Origin: Halichondria panicea
Lineage: Eukaryota > Porifera > Demospongiae > Suberitida > Halichondriidae
Assembly: GCF_963675165.1 (NCBI RefSeq)
Contig: NC_087377.1
Location: forward strand, 11,580,632 to 11,644,631
DNA length: 64,000 nucleotides
Reading direction: 5' to 3'
The notes under the pieces were generated by a model. It was not told the origin of the DNA. It searched no databases and was given only the letters and a program-made list of their open reading frames with translations. Below, piece after piece: positions 1-9,931 of this stretch. Position 1 is the stretch's first letter. Each line of letters begins with the position of its first letter. Position numbers and translations under genes: made by a program.

Positions 1-305
1 GATGCTGCGCGGCTGATAAGCAATCGCTAAGTTTGCCCCCTCTTCCAAAAATCCTCCTGCTTGGGCATCCTCCAGTTTAGCAACAAACTAATAACAGCCC
101 CGCCCACTTTCTACATACAGTACACGAGTACCACATCTGAGGCACTTCTCACATGTAGATCATATAAACTAATGTCTAATATGCGTACATAGGTACAAAG
201 GAATTCAAGACACAATACACTACTTGAAATGGGTACATGCACTCGTCCTAGGCTTTGAGTTGTTGGCCTAAGTCATGAACAGCTACGTAGATATTCTTCA
301 AAGAC

Positions 306-815
306 TCACGTTGGATTGTGTTTTTCTATTTTCTCTCTGAGGATCATTTTCCCTAGCAGCTGACAGAGTGAGGTGAGACGTACATTCCACTCCAGCAGTC
401 TAGACTGTATCAAAGAATTGTCACCGCTCTCTGGGTGTGTGCGTATGTGTGGGGGGGGGATACATGTAAATAACAGGAGTATGTATAGAGCAACATTGAA
501 CACATGCACTCAAGATAGTGTAGTCACAAGCACAACACAAATACAAGCATTTAAATGTTCTGTGGAATCCACTTTGAAAGTTTTTTTACAGTGTCAGCTT
601 TTGAGTTACCCATACAATATCACTTCAACTACCTGCAGGTACATGCAGAGAGTTACTTTTATATCTTACTCATCTCACCAGTTTGAGCAGTGTCTCCAGG
701 AAGGTTTAGGTGTTGAGGGTAGTGTCTGTGTTGTAGTGTCTCAGCACAGAGGGGGAGGAGGGAGGACACTCGGTCACCACACCCACTCACACCACTCAGC
801 TTCCAAGCAGGAGAA
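306..815 (-). pseudogene. Exon fragments of an unidentified gene
   Basis: Two stretches on the minus strand match exon-like pieces that recur elsewhere in the window. The piece near 310-428 reads (minus) with the core LTSLCQLLGKMILREKIE and ends at a GTGAGT donor. The piece near 670-815 has the antisense core CAETLQHRHYPQHINLLETL seen in better copies at 23.5 and 60.1 kb, but is disturbed here. Leucine-rich amphipathic segments suggest helical repeats, but I do not recognise the family. Without a full gene these look like dispersed gene debris. Confidence 0.4.
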
Positions 816-1014
816 GGGAACTGGAAGGGGTATACTAGATTATATCTGTCTGCTATTACGTATAATTATTACTCTGCAGTTATTTACATCACACAAGCTC
901 ACTTGAGCTTGACTGGCCCACATTAATTTTATCTACTACAACATCTATAAAAGCATGTACCCTTATCACAAACACCATTGTAATTATTATAAGCTATAGC
1001 ATACCTTTATCCCA

Positions 1015-1695
1015 TACTGCCCTTTGCAGCTCACTTGGAAGTTTTGGGCAAATAACAAAAACCACTTGAACAGTTTACATAAGTAAACCACAATACTATA
1101 GAACAAGGGACAAACTTTAAATTTTGGAATAGACCAGATCTTTATGTTTTAATTTGTTGTTGTAGTTTTTCACGCTATTTGTTGTAGCTCACATAAGCTC
1201 ACGTGAAGTTTTGGCAAACAGTATTACAGTACTGTAAAATGCAAAAAACCACTTGAGGTAAATGTAACAGTTTACAGCTAAACCACAACTTGGCCAAATC
1301 TCTATTTACAAGTACTCAGTTTGGGCTGTAGGAGTAGCTTGATTGCGACATAAACTGCCTACATATTCGTCTAGCTATTTTTTAAATTGCTGTCTGAGAA
1401 ACAGCCTGCTGCTGAATCAGTCTCCAATTCTCTGCCACAATGACATAGTACGCCACTGAACTCCTCTTGATAAGGATTAGTTTTTCATGGTTACCCAACC
1501 AGTAGTTTATGCATGCTGAATACTGTACTAGGTATAGCTAGAGATCTATATATCCACATAAAGATCTGAATCCAAAATTTTAACTTTGTCCCTTGTTCTA
1601 TAGTATTGTGGTTTACTTGTGTAAACTGTTACACTTATCTCAAGTGGTTTTTTGCTATTTGCTCCAAACTTCCAAGTGAGCTGCAAAGGGCAGTA
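1015..1695. mobile_element. Foldback element with ~115-bp inverted ends
   Basis: The sequence from TACTGCCCTTTGCAG at 1015 to about 1132 returns in reverse complement at about 1576-1695, ending CTGCAAAGGGCAGTA. A third, diverged copy lies at about 1165-1280. There is no transposase frame inside, so this is a non-autonomous inverted-repeat (MITE or foldback) element. I see no clear target duplication. Confidence 0.7.
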
Positions 1696-1776
1696 CCACT
1701 ACACTATAAAGCATGTAAAGCTCCACACATCGTCATGGAAACACTACATCAGTACACTCAATCCTTGTTCCCCTGT

Positions 1777-1810
1777 GTGTGTGTGTGTGTGTGTGTGTGG
1801 GAGGGGGGGT
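1777..1810. repeat. (GT)n microsatellite
   Basis: Run of GT dinucleotides followed by a G-rich stretch. A second, interrupted GT tract lies at about 1957-1990. Confidence 0.9.
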
Positions 1811-2029
1811 TGCATGAATTGTTGAGCTGTAATGTGTAAACAGTAACCATGAGCATGCATGTTTTTAAAAGAAACCACCATGCAGATGTGTTGTACCAAC
1901 AAAAATCAATCATTATAATTACCCCGTGCGTGCATAGCAGGGGTTGAGTGATTGGTGTGTGTGTTGGTTTGTGTATGTGTGTGTGTGTGGACACACAAAT
2001 GAGCTGTTAAGCAAACTAAACACTTTCAT

Positions 2030-2402
2030 GGACTGCTTTAACCACTAATGAGACAGTGGTTTAGGTTGAAACTTGTAGGCGATCTTCGAGCGACAAAAAA
2101 CACTGTTTTCTAATCGATATAATTGGTGATAGATTCACGATCATTCCCTATAATGATGTTATAATAAAGTCATTACGGTAAAAAATTATCGTATCCGTTT
2201 TGCCGCTGTGCGCGTGCAATGAAGCTCAACGCATGCATGGGGTGAATGCTCTATGAGAATCTTGTTATGATTATATTGTCTACGAAAACTGGAAGTGTAA
2301 TTAAAAGAAGCTATGAATAAATGATCATAAAGGAAGTAAACAAAGAGGTTGTGTAATCAGTAATCACATTGAAACCTTCTCACTGTCAAGAAATAATTCA
2401 AG
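2030..2402 (+). promoter_or_regulatory. Shared 5' flank of type 1 receptor units
   Basis: This block directly precedes the start of receptor A and is repeated at about 5035-5290 (before A') and 6790-7004 (before B). Shared landmarks are the 'ggcgatcttcga' segment (A and A'), the 'cgttttgc' segment, the 'gggtgaatgctcta' segment and the 'gaaaactggaagtgtaatt' segment (A and B). Conservation ahead of three related units suggests it carries the 5' UTR and proximal promoter. No TATA box or transcription start can be fixed by eye. Confidence 0.5.
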
Positions 2403-3994
2403 ATGACATTAGAGATAAAGCTCATTAGAGTTCTTCTGATTTGCTTTCTGGCTGGCTTCAGCACTGGTAAGACTGACTGTTCAATTATAGATTCCCTTAC
2501 ATTGACACTGCATTTTTATAAAGCCCAATATTCAGTGAGTGTGGAGAGACCATGTCCAATGGAAACAGTCACTTTTACCTGCACTGCTCCTGGAGATTCC
2601 TTGAGATGGGAACCGTCAGATGTTACTCGCATCACTATCCTCTCCACCTTGGATCTCAATGTAACACTAATACGATCAGGTTACACTGTAACACTGATTG
2701 CAGCCAATGACACTTCACTAACATCTACTCTGTCAAGGACAGCAGAAAATGGGATCACTGTGTCCTGTAGGGGTATTCGGACCATCATAGGATCTTCAAT
2801 AATTCGTTTGGCTGGTGATTGTCTCAACCCATTGTGTCCGTGCACAAGTTACAATATGTACTGCATAGATTCACCAGGACCACCTTCCACCATAAGACAC
2901 TCCACTTCAAGCAGCTCAGCAGATGGAATCAGCGTGACTGTTGGTTGGGACGCTCCTACTGAGACTGGTGGTAGAGATGACCTCACCTACACAGTGACCA
3001 TCTTACCTCCGGCCCAGCTCTCTGCTACTGTCCTCACATCCACCTCTGTCACTGTGACTGCTCAATACTATGTAGACTATAATGTCAGTGTTATGGCTAC
3101 CAACTGTGCTGGGAACAGTACAACTGCTGAGTACAACTTTAGGAGTGGTGAGTATATTTAATATATATATTTTTGACTGTGTCAACTCTTTCTCAGGTAA
3201 CTGTCCTATGTTGACCAATCCCATGAATGGAGCGTTTGGACAAGTCTCCAGCAGATTACCAGGATCCACGGTAACCATCCAGTGTGATGCTGGGTATGTA
3301 TCTGCTGTTACAATGGTGACATGTGAGGGTACACTGATGTGGAGTCCAGACCCTGAGGCTATTGAGTGTACATTACTAACCACACCTACTCCCACAACTC
3401 GTGAGTTAAGCTCTTGGTTGTAGGAAATTAATACAAAATATCTATGTTAATCATTACACAGCTCCTCCAATAAATTGCACAGCTTCACTACCCTCACCAC
3501 GGAATAGCATTATCAGTGATCATTCAGTACCAGCTATTCCCAGTACACAAGTTACCCTCCAGTGCGACGATGAACTGTTCCCTGAGGGAATAATGACTGC
3601 TACCTGTCTAGCTACAGGAAAGTGGGACGAGGAAATCGTCTGCAGAGGCAAGCGTATTCATTACTTGAATACACTTGTAATAATACTTCTCTCTTGAACA
3701 ACCTATACAGCCGCTCCTTTTAGTTGTGCCAGCCTATCTGATGGGAGTCGATTTGATGCAGCTGTCTCCATCGGCGTTGTTGTCACAGCAGTTGCGTTCA
3801 CAATCATTGGATTGTTGATAGGTCTCTTGATCATGTATTTGTTCATGCGTAAGAAGGCAGTATGCTCCCCAGCAGCTAAAGGACAAGCTAATGTTGGACC
3901 CACTGCACCAGCTGGTCCTGTTTATGAGGAGGTGTCACTCAAAGAAGAGATTGAACTGAATACTAACCAGGCGTATGGACCAGTAGGACAGTGA
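2403..3994 (+). CDS. Receptor A: Ig-FN3-CCP-CCP-TM, type 1, intact
   Basis: Six-exon model: 2403-2466, 2524-2814, 2869-3147, 3197-3400, 3462-3647, 3711-3994, giving 435 aa, every intron in phase 1. Residues 1-21 form a signal peptide (hydrophobic LIRVLLICFLAGFSTG). Ig-like domain about 22-118 with the C...W...C pattern (FTCTAPGDSLRWEP to GITVSC). FN3 about 119-211, ending in the typical Y-x-V-x-V-x-A-x-N strand. Two CCP/Sushi domains at 212-279 and 280-341, each with four cysteines and a Trp before the last. TM helix about 360-387, stop-transfer RKK at 388-390, then a 45-residue tail with Y413 (YEEV) and Y430 (NQAYGPV). The CCP2-TM intron starts with GC rather than GT (GCAAGC). A type I surface receptor is a firm reading from architecture; ligand and signalling are unknown. 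The start is the first ATG of the signal exon. Confidence 0.88.
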
Positions 3995-4290
3995 AACTTC
4001 TGTGTTAATGTGCATGCTCGTGAACGATTTTAAAAACTGTAAACAGCAACATCTGTTCATTAAAAGCCACTACATCTTTTGTATTAAAAAAGAAGCTATA
4101 TTAAACGAGTGGTGCGCTGTGCTAATGCCTCTCGCCATGTTTAGCTTCGCTCAATTAAGGCATTAGAGTGTTGTAATTATGTCATATAACACTCAAATAC
4201 AAAGTATACTAATACCTCTTCTATGATTATAATTATAATACGATTATAGAAGAGGTATTTGTATGCTTTATATACTGTTAAGTTATTATT
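3995..4290. other. 3' flank of A with stem-loop repeat
   Basis: No gene. The segment after the stop (about 4000-4160) is repeated after B-3' at 15301-15480 and probably is 3' UTR. An inverted repeat around 4190-4275 pairs 'AAAGTATACTAATACCTCTTCTA' (split here by length only) with its reverse near 4240-4268. Related copies lie near 15485-15560, and parts recur at 28.4, 38.1 and (inverted) 63.55 kb. Confidence 0.5.
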
Positions 4291-4803
4291 ATGCCTCGGT
4301 GTGTATGTGCAAGCAAGGTATACGGCAGTGTGTGTTTGTATGTGTGCATGTGTGTATGTAGACTGCTACAGCTGCTCAAAGATCAATAAGCTGCAAGTAA
4401 GAGTTTCTATAGGGTTCTAGTAATGTTTTCATGGATTCTGATTCGTGGATTTCCAAAATAATGCTTCATTCTCGAGTTATGCCTAATTTTGGAATGCCAT
4501 TGCAGCCTTTCAGAAGAGTGCATGCGTAGCAAAATGTGTCCATGGAGTGTTGCTACTCAGTAGTTAGCTCTGTACTAGAACGCCTAGCTATTGGTAGCTG
4601 CAAGAGTGAGAAGAGAGCTGCAAGGCTCTATACACTGATGCAGCAGCCATAAACTTTGTACTTTTAGCATCCTCTTTAGCAACAATCATGATCAATCATT
4701 TCGATCCCACTCTAGATGCAAAAATATTCATCATGATAATCATATCACGTGTGTATTAGCAATATCAGCTAGTAGCTTTATGTTGGCACATCCACTGAGG
4801 CAT
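4291..4803 (+). mobile_element. ~0.5-kb interspersed element, copy 1
   Basis: Begins ATGCCTCGGTG and ends with the near reverse complement CACTGAGGCAT. Internal landmarks: a GT-rich tract, 'gactgctacagctgctcaa', 'tctcgagttatgcc', 'agttagctctg'. Other copies are at 15575-15988, 47190-47712 and inverted at about 45958-46287. There is no coding capacity, so it is probably a MITE-like non-autonomous DNA element. Confidence 0.7.
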
Positions 4804-5034
4804 CAGCACCCGCGGTGCTTTCATTATTGTTTGCAATTGTTGACAATGAATCCACACACAGTCAATAGAGGAGCTTAATGGCAACAGAAATCTATTATCT
4901 GATGGCTTGGTAAACTAGAGCACTAATTTAAAAGTGCTAACCCTCAGCTGTCGACATGAATCTATACAAACTTGAAGCGTGTTACACAATAAATGCAGAT
5001 GTATAATGTGTATATGTGTGTACATGCATGGACA

Positions 5035-5881
5035 CAAAATGAGCTGTTTGAGCGAACTAGACACTTTCATAGGCTGCTTTAACTGCTGTACTTTATATAG
5101 TTGAAACTTTTAGGCGATCTTCGAAGGCGACAAACCAATCGATTTTAATCGTTGCTTTATAAATTCACGATCATAATTATAATTATTCCCCATAATGATA
5201 AACTCGTTACGGTAAAAAGTTATTGTATCCGTTTTGCTGCTATGCGATGAAGCTCAACACACAGGGTGAATGCTCTACTGAGTATTGTTATGAAAATTAA
5301 TACTTCCAACAGTATGTTATTTACACAGCTCCTCCAATGAACTGCACGGCTCCACTATCCTCACCAAGGAATGGCACCATCAGTGATCATTCAGTACCTG
5401 CTCTTTCCGATACACAAGTGACATTCCAGTGTGATGATGGACTCTTCCCTGAGGCTGAGGGCATAATGACTGCCACCTGTCTAGCTACAGGAGAGTGGGA
5501 CCAAAACCCAGTAGAGATCCTCTGCAGTGGCAAGTGTAGTCATTACTTAAAGTAATTATGCTTCTATATACCTTGAACCACTTATTACAGCTGTTTCTTA
5601 CAATTGCGCCAGCCTATCTGATAGGAGTCGATTTGATGCAGCTGTCTCCATCAGTGTGGTTGTCATGGCATTCTATTCACCGTCATTGGATTGTTGATGG
5701 GACTCTTTATAATGTATTTGTTCATGCATAAGAAGAATGTGTACTCCCCGTCAGCTAAAGAGCAAGATAATGTATAGGACCCACTACACCAGTTGGTCCT
5801 GTTTATGAGGAGGTGTCATCCATGTAGAGAGGAGATTGAACTGAATACTATAACCAGGCGTATGGACCAGTAGGACTGTGA
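5035..5881 (+). pseudogene. Receptor A': type 1, 5' flank fused to CCP2-TM
   Basis: The conserved type 1 upstream block (5035-5290) runs straight into a CCP2 exon (5329-5529, 201 bp, intact, four Cys), so signal peptide, Ig, FN3 and CCP1 have been deleted. The CCP2 donor is GC-type (GCAAGT), as in A. The TM/tail exon (5591-5881) is broken: bases are lost after the codons for VSISVVVMA, and further short insertions (for example 'ta' giving a stop in the NVGP codons, and extra bases before and inside the EEIELNTNQ region) destroy the frame. The tail is still recognisable at DNA level to its TGA. This is a dead partial copy. Confidence 0.8.
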
Positions 5882-6660
5882 AACTTCTGGTACTTTGTTA
5901 ATGTACATGTAACATAATTTATAGAGCATGTACTGCATCTGTTCATTATCAACAACTTAGAACAATGTAAACAGAGTTGTTGGCGTAAGTCATGTAGCTA
6001 CGTATATAGTCAAAGACTCACATTGGATTGTGTTGTTCTATTCTCCCTCTGAGGATCATTCTCTCTAGCAGCTGACATAGTGAGGTGAGACAGTCCACTC
6101 CAGCATACTGCACCAGGGCATTGTCACTGCTCTGGGGGTGGGTGGAGGGGTACATGTAATTAAGTGGAGTATATTATACAGATCTCGTTATTTATTGAAA
6201 TAGCTTAAATGTAGGAAACAAGGACAGAGCAACATTGAACACTCAAAGTAGTTGGATGCATGCAGTCACAGTACAATTACACAAATACAAGAAAATGTTA
6301 TGTGGAATCTACTTAGAAAATTTCTTGCAGTGTCAGCTTTTGAGGAAATTTAGGTGATCTAGCTGGCTAAGAAATATCAACCCACGCTATCGATAGTACA
6401 ACAACAACATCACTAAAGTAACTTTATAGACTTAGAGAGTATAGGGTCACCAGAGGATGTCCGACATGCGTGCATGAATAATTACAAGTGCTAGTGTATT
6501 TTTTGGATCACACAATGACATCAATGCACTGAACTTATAGTGATTCGTGCACGCATGTCGGATCTTCTCTGGGGTCATACTGAATGATACATAAGTATCC
6601 TTTATTCACCCATCTCACCAGTTTGAGCAGTGTCTCCATGAGGTTGTACAAGGTGTTCAC
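5882..6660. pseudogene. Degraded exon debris, minus strand
   Basis: The region between A' and the CA tract holds a decayed copy of the fragment seen at 306-428 and 45283-45395 (about 6015-6130, minus, GTGAGT donor) and a short piece of the HINLLETLLKL exon at about 6604-6645. Nothing here is intact. The stretch 6130-6600 shows no gene. Confidence 0.35.
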
Positions 6661-6683
6661 ACACACACACGCACACGCACACG

Positions 6684-6755
<72 letters not shown>

Positions 6756-6765
6756 CACACACACA
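6661..6765. repeat. (CA)n microsatellite
   Basis: About 105 bp of CA repeats with occasional CG interruptions. Frames through it (His-Thr one way, Cys-Val the other) are low-complexity artefacts. Confidence 0.95.
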
Positions 6766-7004
6766 TTCTGTACTATATATATATTATAGATTAGTCATTA
6801 CAGTAAAAAGTTATTGTATCTGTTTTGCCTCTGTGTGCGTGTAATGAAGTTCAACGCACGGGGTGAATGCTCTATGAGCATCTTGTTAATTATATTTGTC
6901 TACGAAAACTGGAAGTGTAATTAAAAGAAACTATGAATAAATTATCATAAAAGAAGTAAACAAGGAGGTTGTGTAAACATTCTCACTGTCAAGAATAATT
7001 CGAG

Positions 7005-7826
7005 ATGACACTAATAGAGATAATAAAGCTCATAGTTTTTTTGATTTGCTTTCTGGCTGGCTTCAGCACTGGTAAGACTGACTATTCAATTATAGATTTC
7101 CTTACATTGCTGCATGTTTCATAAAGCCCAATATTCAGTGAGTGTGGAGAGACCATGTCCAATGGAAACAGTCACTTTCACCTGCACCGCTGCTGGAGAT
7201 TCCTTAAGATGGGAACCGTCAGATGTTACTCGTATTCTTGTCCGCTCTGATCTCAATGTACCAATGACGTTATTTGGCTACACTGTGACACTGATTGCAG
7301 CCAATGACACTACATTAACATCTACTCTGTCAAGAACAGCAGAGAATGGGATCACTGTGTCGTGTGTAGATCCTGAGCCTACTGCGACCCTGATAGGATC
7401 TTCAATAATCCATTTAGCTAGTGAGTAATGTTTTTTTTTCTGTCTATAGGCCATTGTACCATCATATTCGATTTCTTATAGATCCACCAGGACCACCTTC
7501 CATAATAAGACACTCCACTTTAAACACCTCAGCCAATGAAGTCAGTGTATCTGTACAGTGGAACCCTCCTATTGAGAATGGTGGTAGAGATGACCTCACC
7601 TACACAGTGACCATATCACCTCTGGCCCAGCTCTCTACTACTGTCCTCACATCCACCTCTGTCACGGTGACTTCTCAATACAATGTCGACTACATTGTCA
7701 GTGTTGTGGCTACCAACTGTGCTGGGAGTAGTACAACAGCTGAGCATAACTTTAGGATTGGTAAGTATTATTGTTTTGTACACACAGTTTCAACTGATCC
7801 TCTCAGGCAGCTGTCCTGCATTGACC
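7005..7826 (+). pseudogene. Receptor B, 5' part (SP-Ig-FN3-start of CCP1)
   Basis: Exons 7005-7071 (signal peptide, ending FLICFLAGFSTG), 7127-7420 (Ig), 7482-7760 (FN3) and the first 20 bp of the CCP1 exon at 7807-7826 (coding GSCPALT), all phase 1 and all in frame. The exon is then cut by a 6.7-kb insertion and resumes at 14538. The two exon pieces, 20 and 184 bp, sum to 204 bp, exactly the length of the matching exon in A. Before the insertion this was a full type 1 gene close to A. As it stands, a transcript would read a short foreign sequence after CPALT and stop in the element, leaving at most a secreted Ig-FN3 protein. Confidence 0.85.
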
Positions 7827-8080
7827 CATTGCCAGCAATTGCCATTGTATTTTGGACACTATTGTTCTAGCATCCTGTCTAAATATTTGTTCTATTTATA
7901 TGAAAATTCAAATATTACTCAATCATTTTAACTACTGCGGAAATAAATGCTACTATAGACTATTGTAGTGCGTGCGCAAGATCTTCGCTGAACTAGCTAC
8001 GTTCACTGCACTGGTGCTGGTGAGTAATATTATTGTTTACCTGTTGGTTGAGACTTCTGTGGTAGATTCTATCCTGTGGC

Positions 8081-8202
8081 AGATCTCTCTAGTCACTGTT
8101 ACAGGCCGGTACAAGTAATAACAAAATACTGAGCATGCAGTACTGCCAGCTCAGTATTTTGTTATTACTTTTACCGGCCTGTAACAGTGACTAGAGAGAT
8201 CT
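8081..8202. repeat. Foldback hairpin, 54-bp arms
   Basis: Arms 8081-8134 and 8149-8202 are reverse complements with about one mismatch, separated by a 14-base loop. It lies near the left end of the large element, before its first ORF. Confidence 0.9.
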
Positions 8203-8279
8203 ACCACAGTAAATAATTATATAGAACAGTACAGTATAGTAGTCAGTTCTCAGTCATATTCTTCTCAGTCCTGTTCTAG

Positions 8280-8807
8280 TTACAACACTTTTACTAAATT
8301 AAATTTAACTTTCTTTCTTGGCTCTTTGTTGTCCGCTTCTTTTGTGCTTTCTTCTTTTGTTTTTTTGGCTCTAAATCCTAGCAACGTGTAGTCTGGATTT
8401 AAAACTTCTGACACCTGGACATCGTATGTTTGGCTGAGCCTCACAACTTTCTTTAAATAGTTCTGGGCCTTTTTCTGAGACCCCATCGGAAAATAATGTG
8501 TTCCAGTATCATCTGCTGTTGTAAAATAAAATTGTTTTCCCTCAGTTCCCATCTTTACTAGCGACCCAATAGGAAAGGAGTTCCTGTGGTGCCTGATCTC
8601 TCGTAAGTCGGAGTCGATGTAGTACGGGTACGGGTGGAAGTGGCAGCAATTTCCCATCTCAATTCTTTCTCTGTTCTTTTTTGTATAGTAATTTACTGAT
8701 TCACATGACAGTAATAGCATGCAATCAATGGTAGTAAAGTGTGTCAAATGAATAGAGATAAAATCTTTATGGTCACTAATTATTAATCTTCCAGCAGACC
8801 TGTTCAT
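8280..8807 (-). CDS. Unknown basic protein
   Basis: Uninterrupted frame of 175 codons on the minus strand, divergent from the chromodomain gene with only about 15 bp between the two ATGs. No family recognised. The middle (about residues 50-145, around GNCCHFHPYPYYIDSD and GTHYFPMGSQKKAQNYL) looks globular. The last 30 residues are strongly charged, rich in Lys and Glu, and could be a nuclear signal. The true start may be the internal Met at residue 51. A shared bidirectional promoter with the next gene is likely if both are real. Confidence 0.5.
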   Translation of the reverse strand: MNRSAGRLIISDHKDFISIHLTHFTTIDCMLLLSCESVNYYTKKNRERIEMGNCCHFHPYPYYIDSDLREIRHHRNSFPIGSLVKMGTEGKQFYFTTADDTGTHYFPMGSQKKAQNYLKKVVRLSQTYDVQVSEVLNPDYTLLGFRAKKTKEESTKEADNKEPRKKVKFNLVKVL

Positions 8808-8822
8808 GCAGATCGACCTGTT

Positions 8823-9643
8823 ATGGACTCGTCAAAGAGGCAACGACCTGAGAAAGGATACTATTCCTACCTCCATAATATAAGCTCGGCTGACATGGAC
8901 TTATCTAGCATGCGGGAAGCACGAGATGTGAGAACCACTCTGAGCTGTAAGTCTGATGACAGTCTGCCAGAAGGGGTCTTCCTTGTTGAGAGGATAATTC
9001 ATCATCGACTAACTAAGGTACGTAACATTTTATGATATATAGCCCTATACGATTGATTCTATTTCTAGGGGAAAACGGAGTATTTGGTAAAGTGGGCTGG
9101 TTACTCATTGGAACAGTCTTCATGGGTCGCTAAGGAAGATGTGACTGTCTCTACTATCCAGTAAGATTATTAAGTATGGCATGGCAGTGCACTGTGTATT
9201 ACTATAATTATGCACATTTCCCCCCTTTCAGATCATACAATACACCACAAGCACCACATACCGAGCTTATAAGCGACGCAACAAGAAGATTTGTTCTGTC
9301 CATTCAATGTAGTTTAAATTTAGGTACTGTAAAATCCTGTAATTTAACTATAGATTTCCGGCTAGATGTATTTCGTTACCTATTTAAAGATCGAGGAACC
9401 CAAATGACCCGCGGAAAGCTCCAACTTCAACAAACTGATTTTAACGATGAATATTTTATAGGTAGTTGGTATATTTTGTATGATAGATATGGCAATGGCT
9501 GCACAGTAGATTTTCCTATTGTAGTATGTCCTAGAATTAAGTATGGACCGAAAACATATAGAAATAGCAATGGTGAAATGTTAGAGTCACCTAGACTACT
9601 ATCTGAAATTGTATGTGTAAATCTGGTGAAAAAACGTTGTTGA
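8823..9643 (+). CDS. Chromodomain protein with unknown C-terminal domain
   Basis: Three-exon model: 8823-9017, 9069-9160, 9232-9643 (195, 92 and 412 bp; 232 aa), each border with good GT-AG sites and the frame kept. Residues about 52-96 are a chromodomain: FLVERIIHHR, then YLVKWAGYS and SSWVAKEDV, with the aromatic positions F, W and W of a methyl-lysine cage. The remaining 135 residues (exon 3) match nothing I know and contain hydrophobic-aromatic stretches such as FRYLF and IGSWYILYDRYGN. Chromodomains occur in some retrotransposon integrases and transposon proteins, where they may guide insertion to chromatin. Here it sits between the unknown ORF and the kinase in the inserted element. The model is good; the role is inferred. 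Confidence 0.7.
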
Positions 9644-9931
9644 TCATTGTTAATTGTTAATTGTTAATGCATGCATGGCCCAACCTGAGCAGCCAATACG
9701 CACTATGTGACTCATAACTAACTGCTTCAGGCCAATTCTCTACCATAATGCTTTTAATGACTCTCAAACAAATGGCTGGGTCAACACGCATCCCGACTTA
9801 CAGCTAACCTTGTCAGCCTTCCATTAGAGAGCACGGATTTGCCTACAATTATACATAGACTATGTCATAGTTAAAGCTAGCACCAGATTTAAACATGAAC
9901 GAATGAATGTAAGACATAATTAGTCACATAG

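Noticed and set aside
3711-3994. Reading the tail motif as an ITIM
   Set aside because: The residue two before the tyrosine in PVYEEV is Pro, and in NQAYGPL it is Gln; the ITIM needs Ile, Val, Leu, Ser or Thr there. ITAM/SH2/PTB-like is the better description.
6535-6844. His-Thr and Cys-Val repeat ORFs over the CA tract; Arg-Glu ORF at 59860-60168
   Set aside because: Translations of simple dinucleotide repeats.
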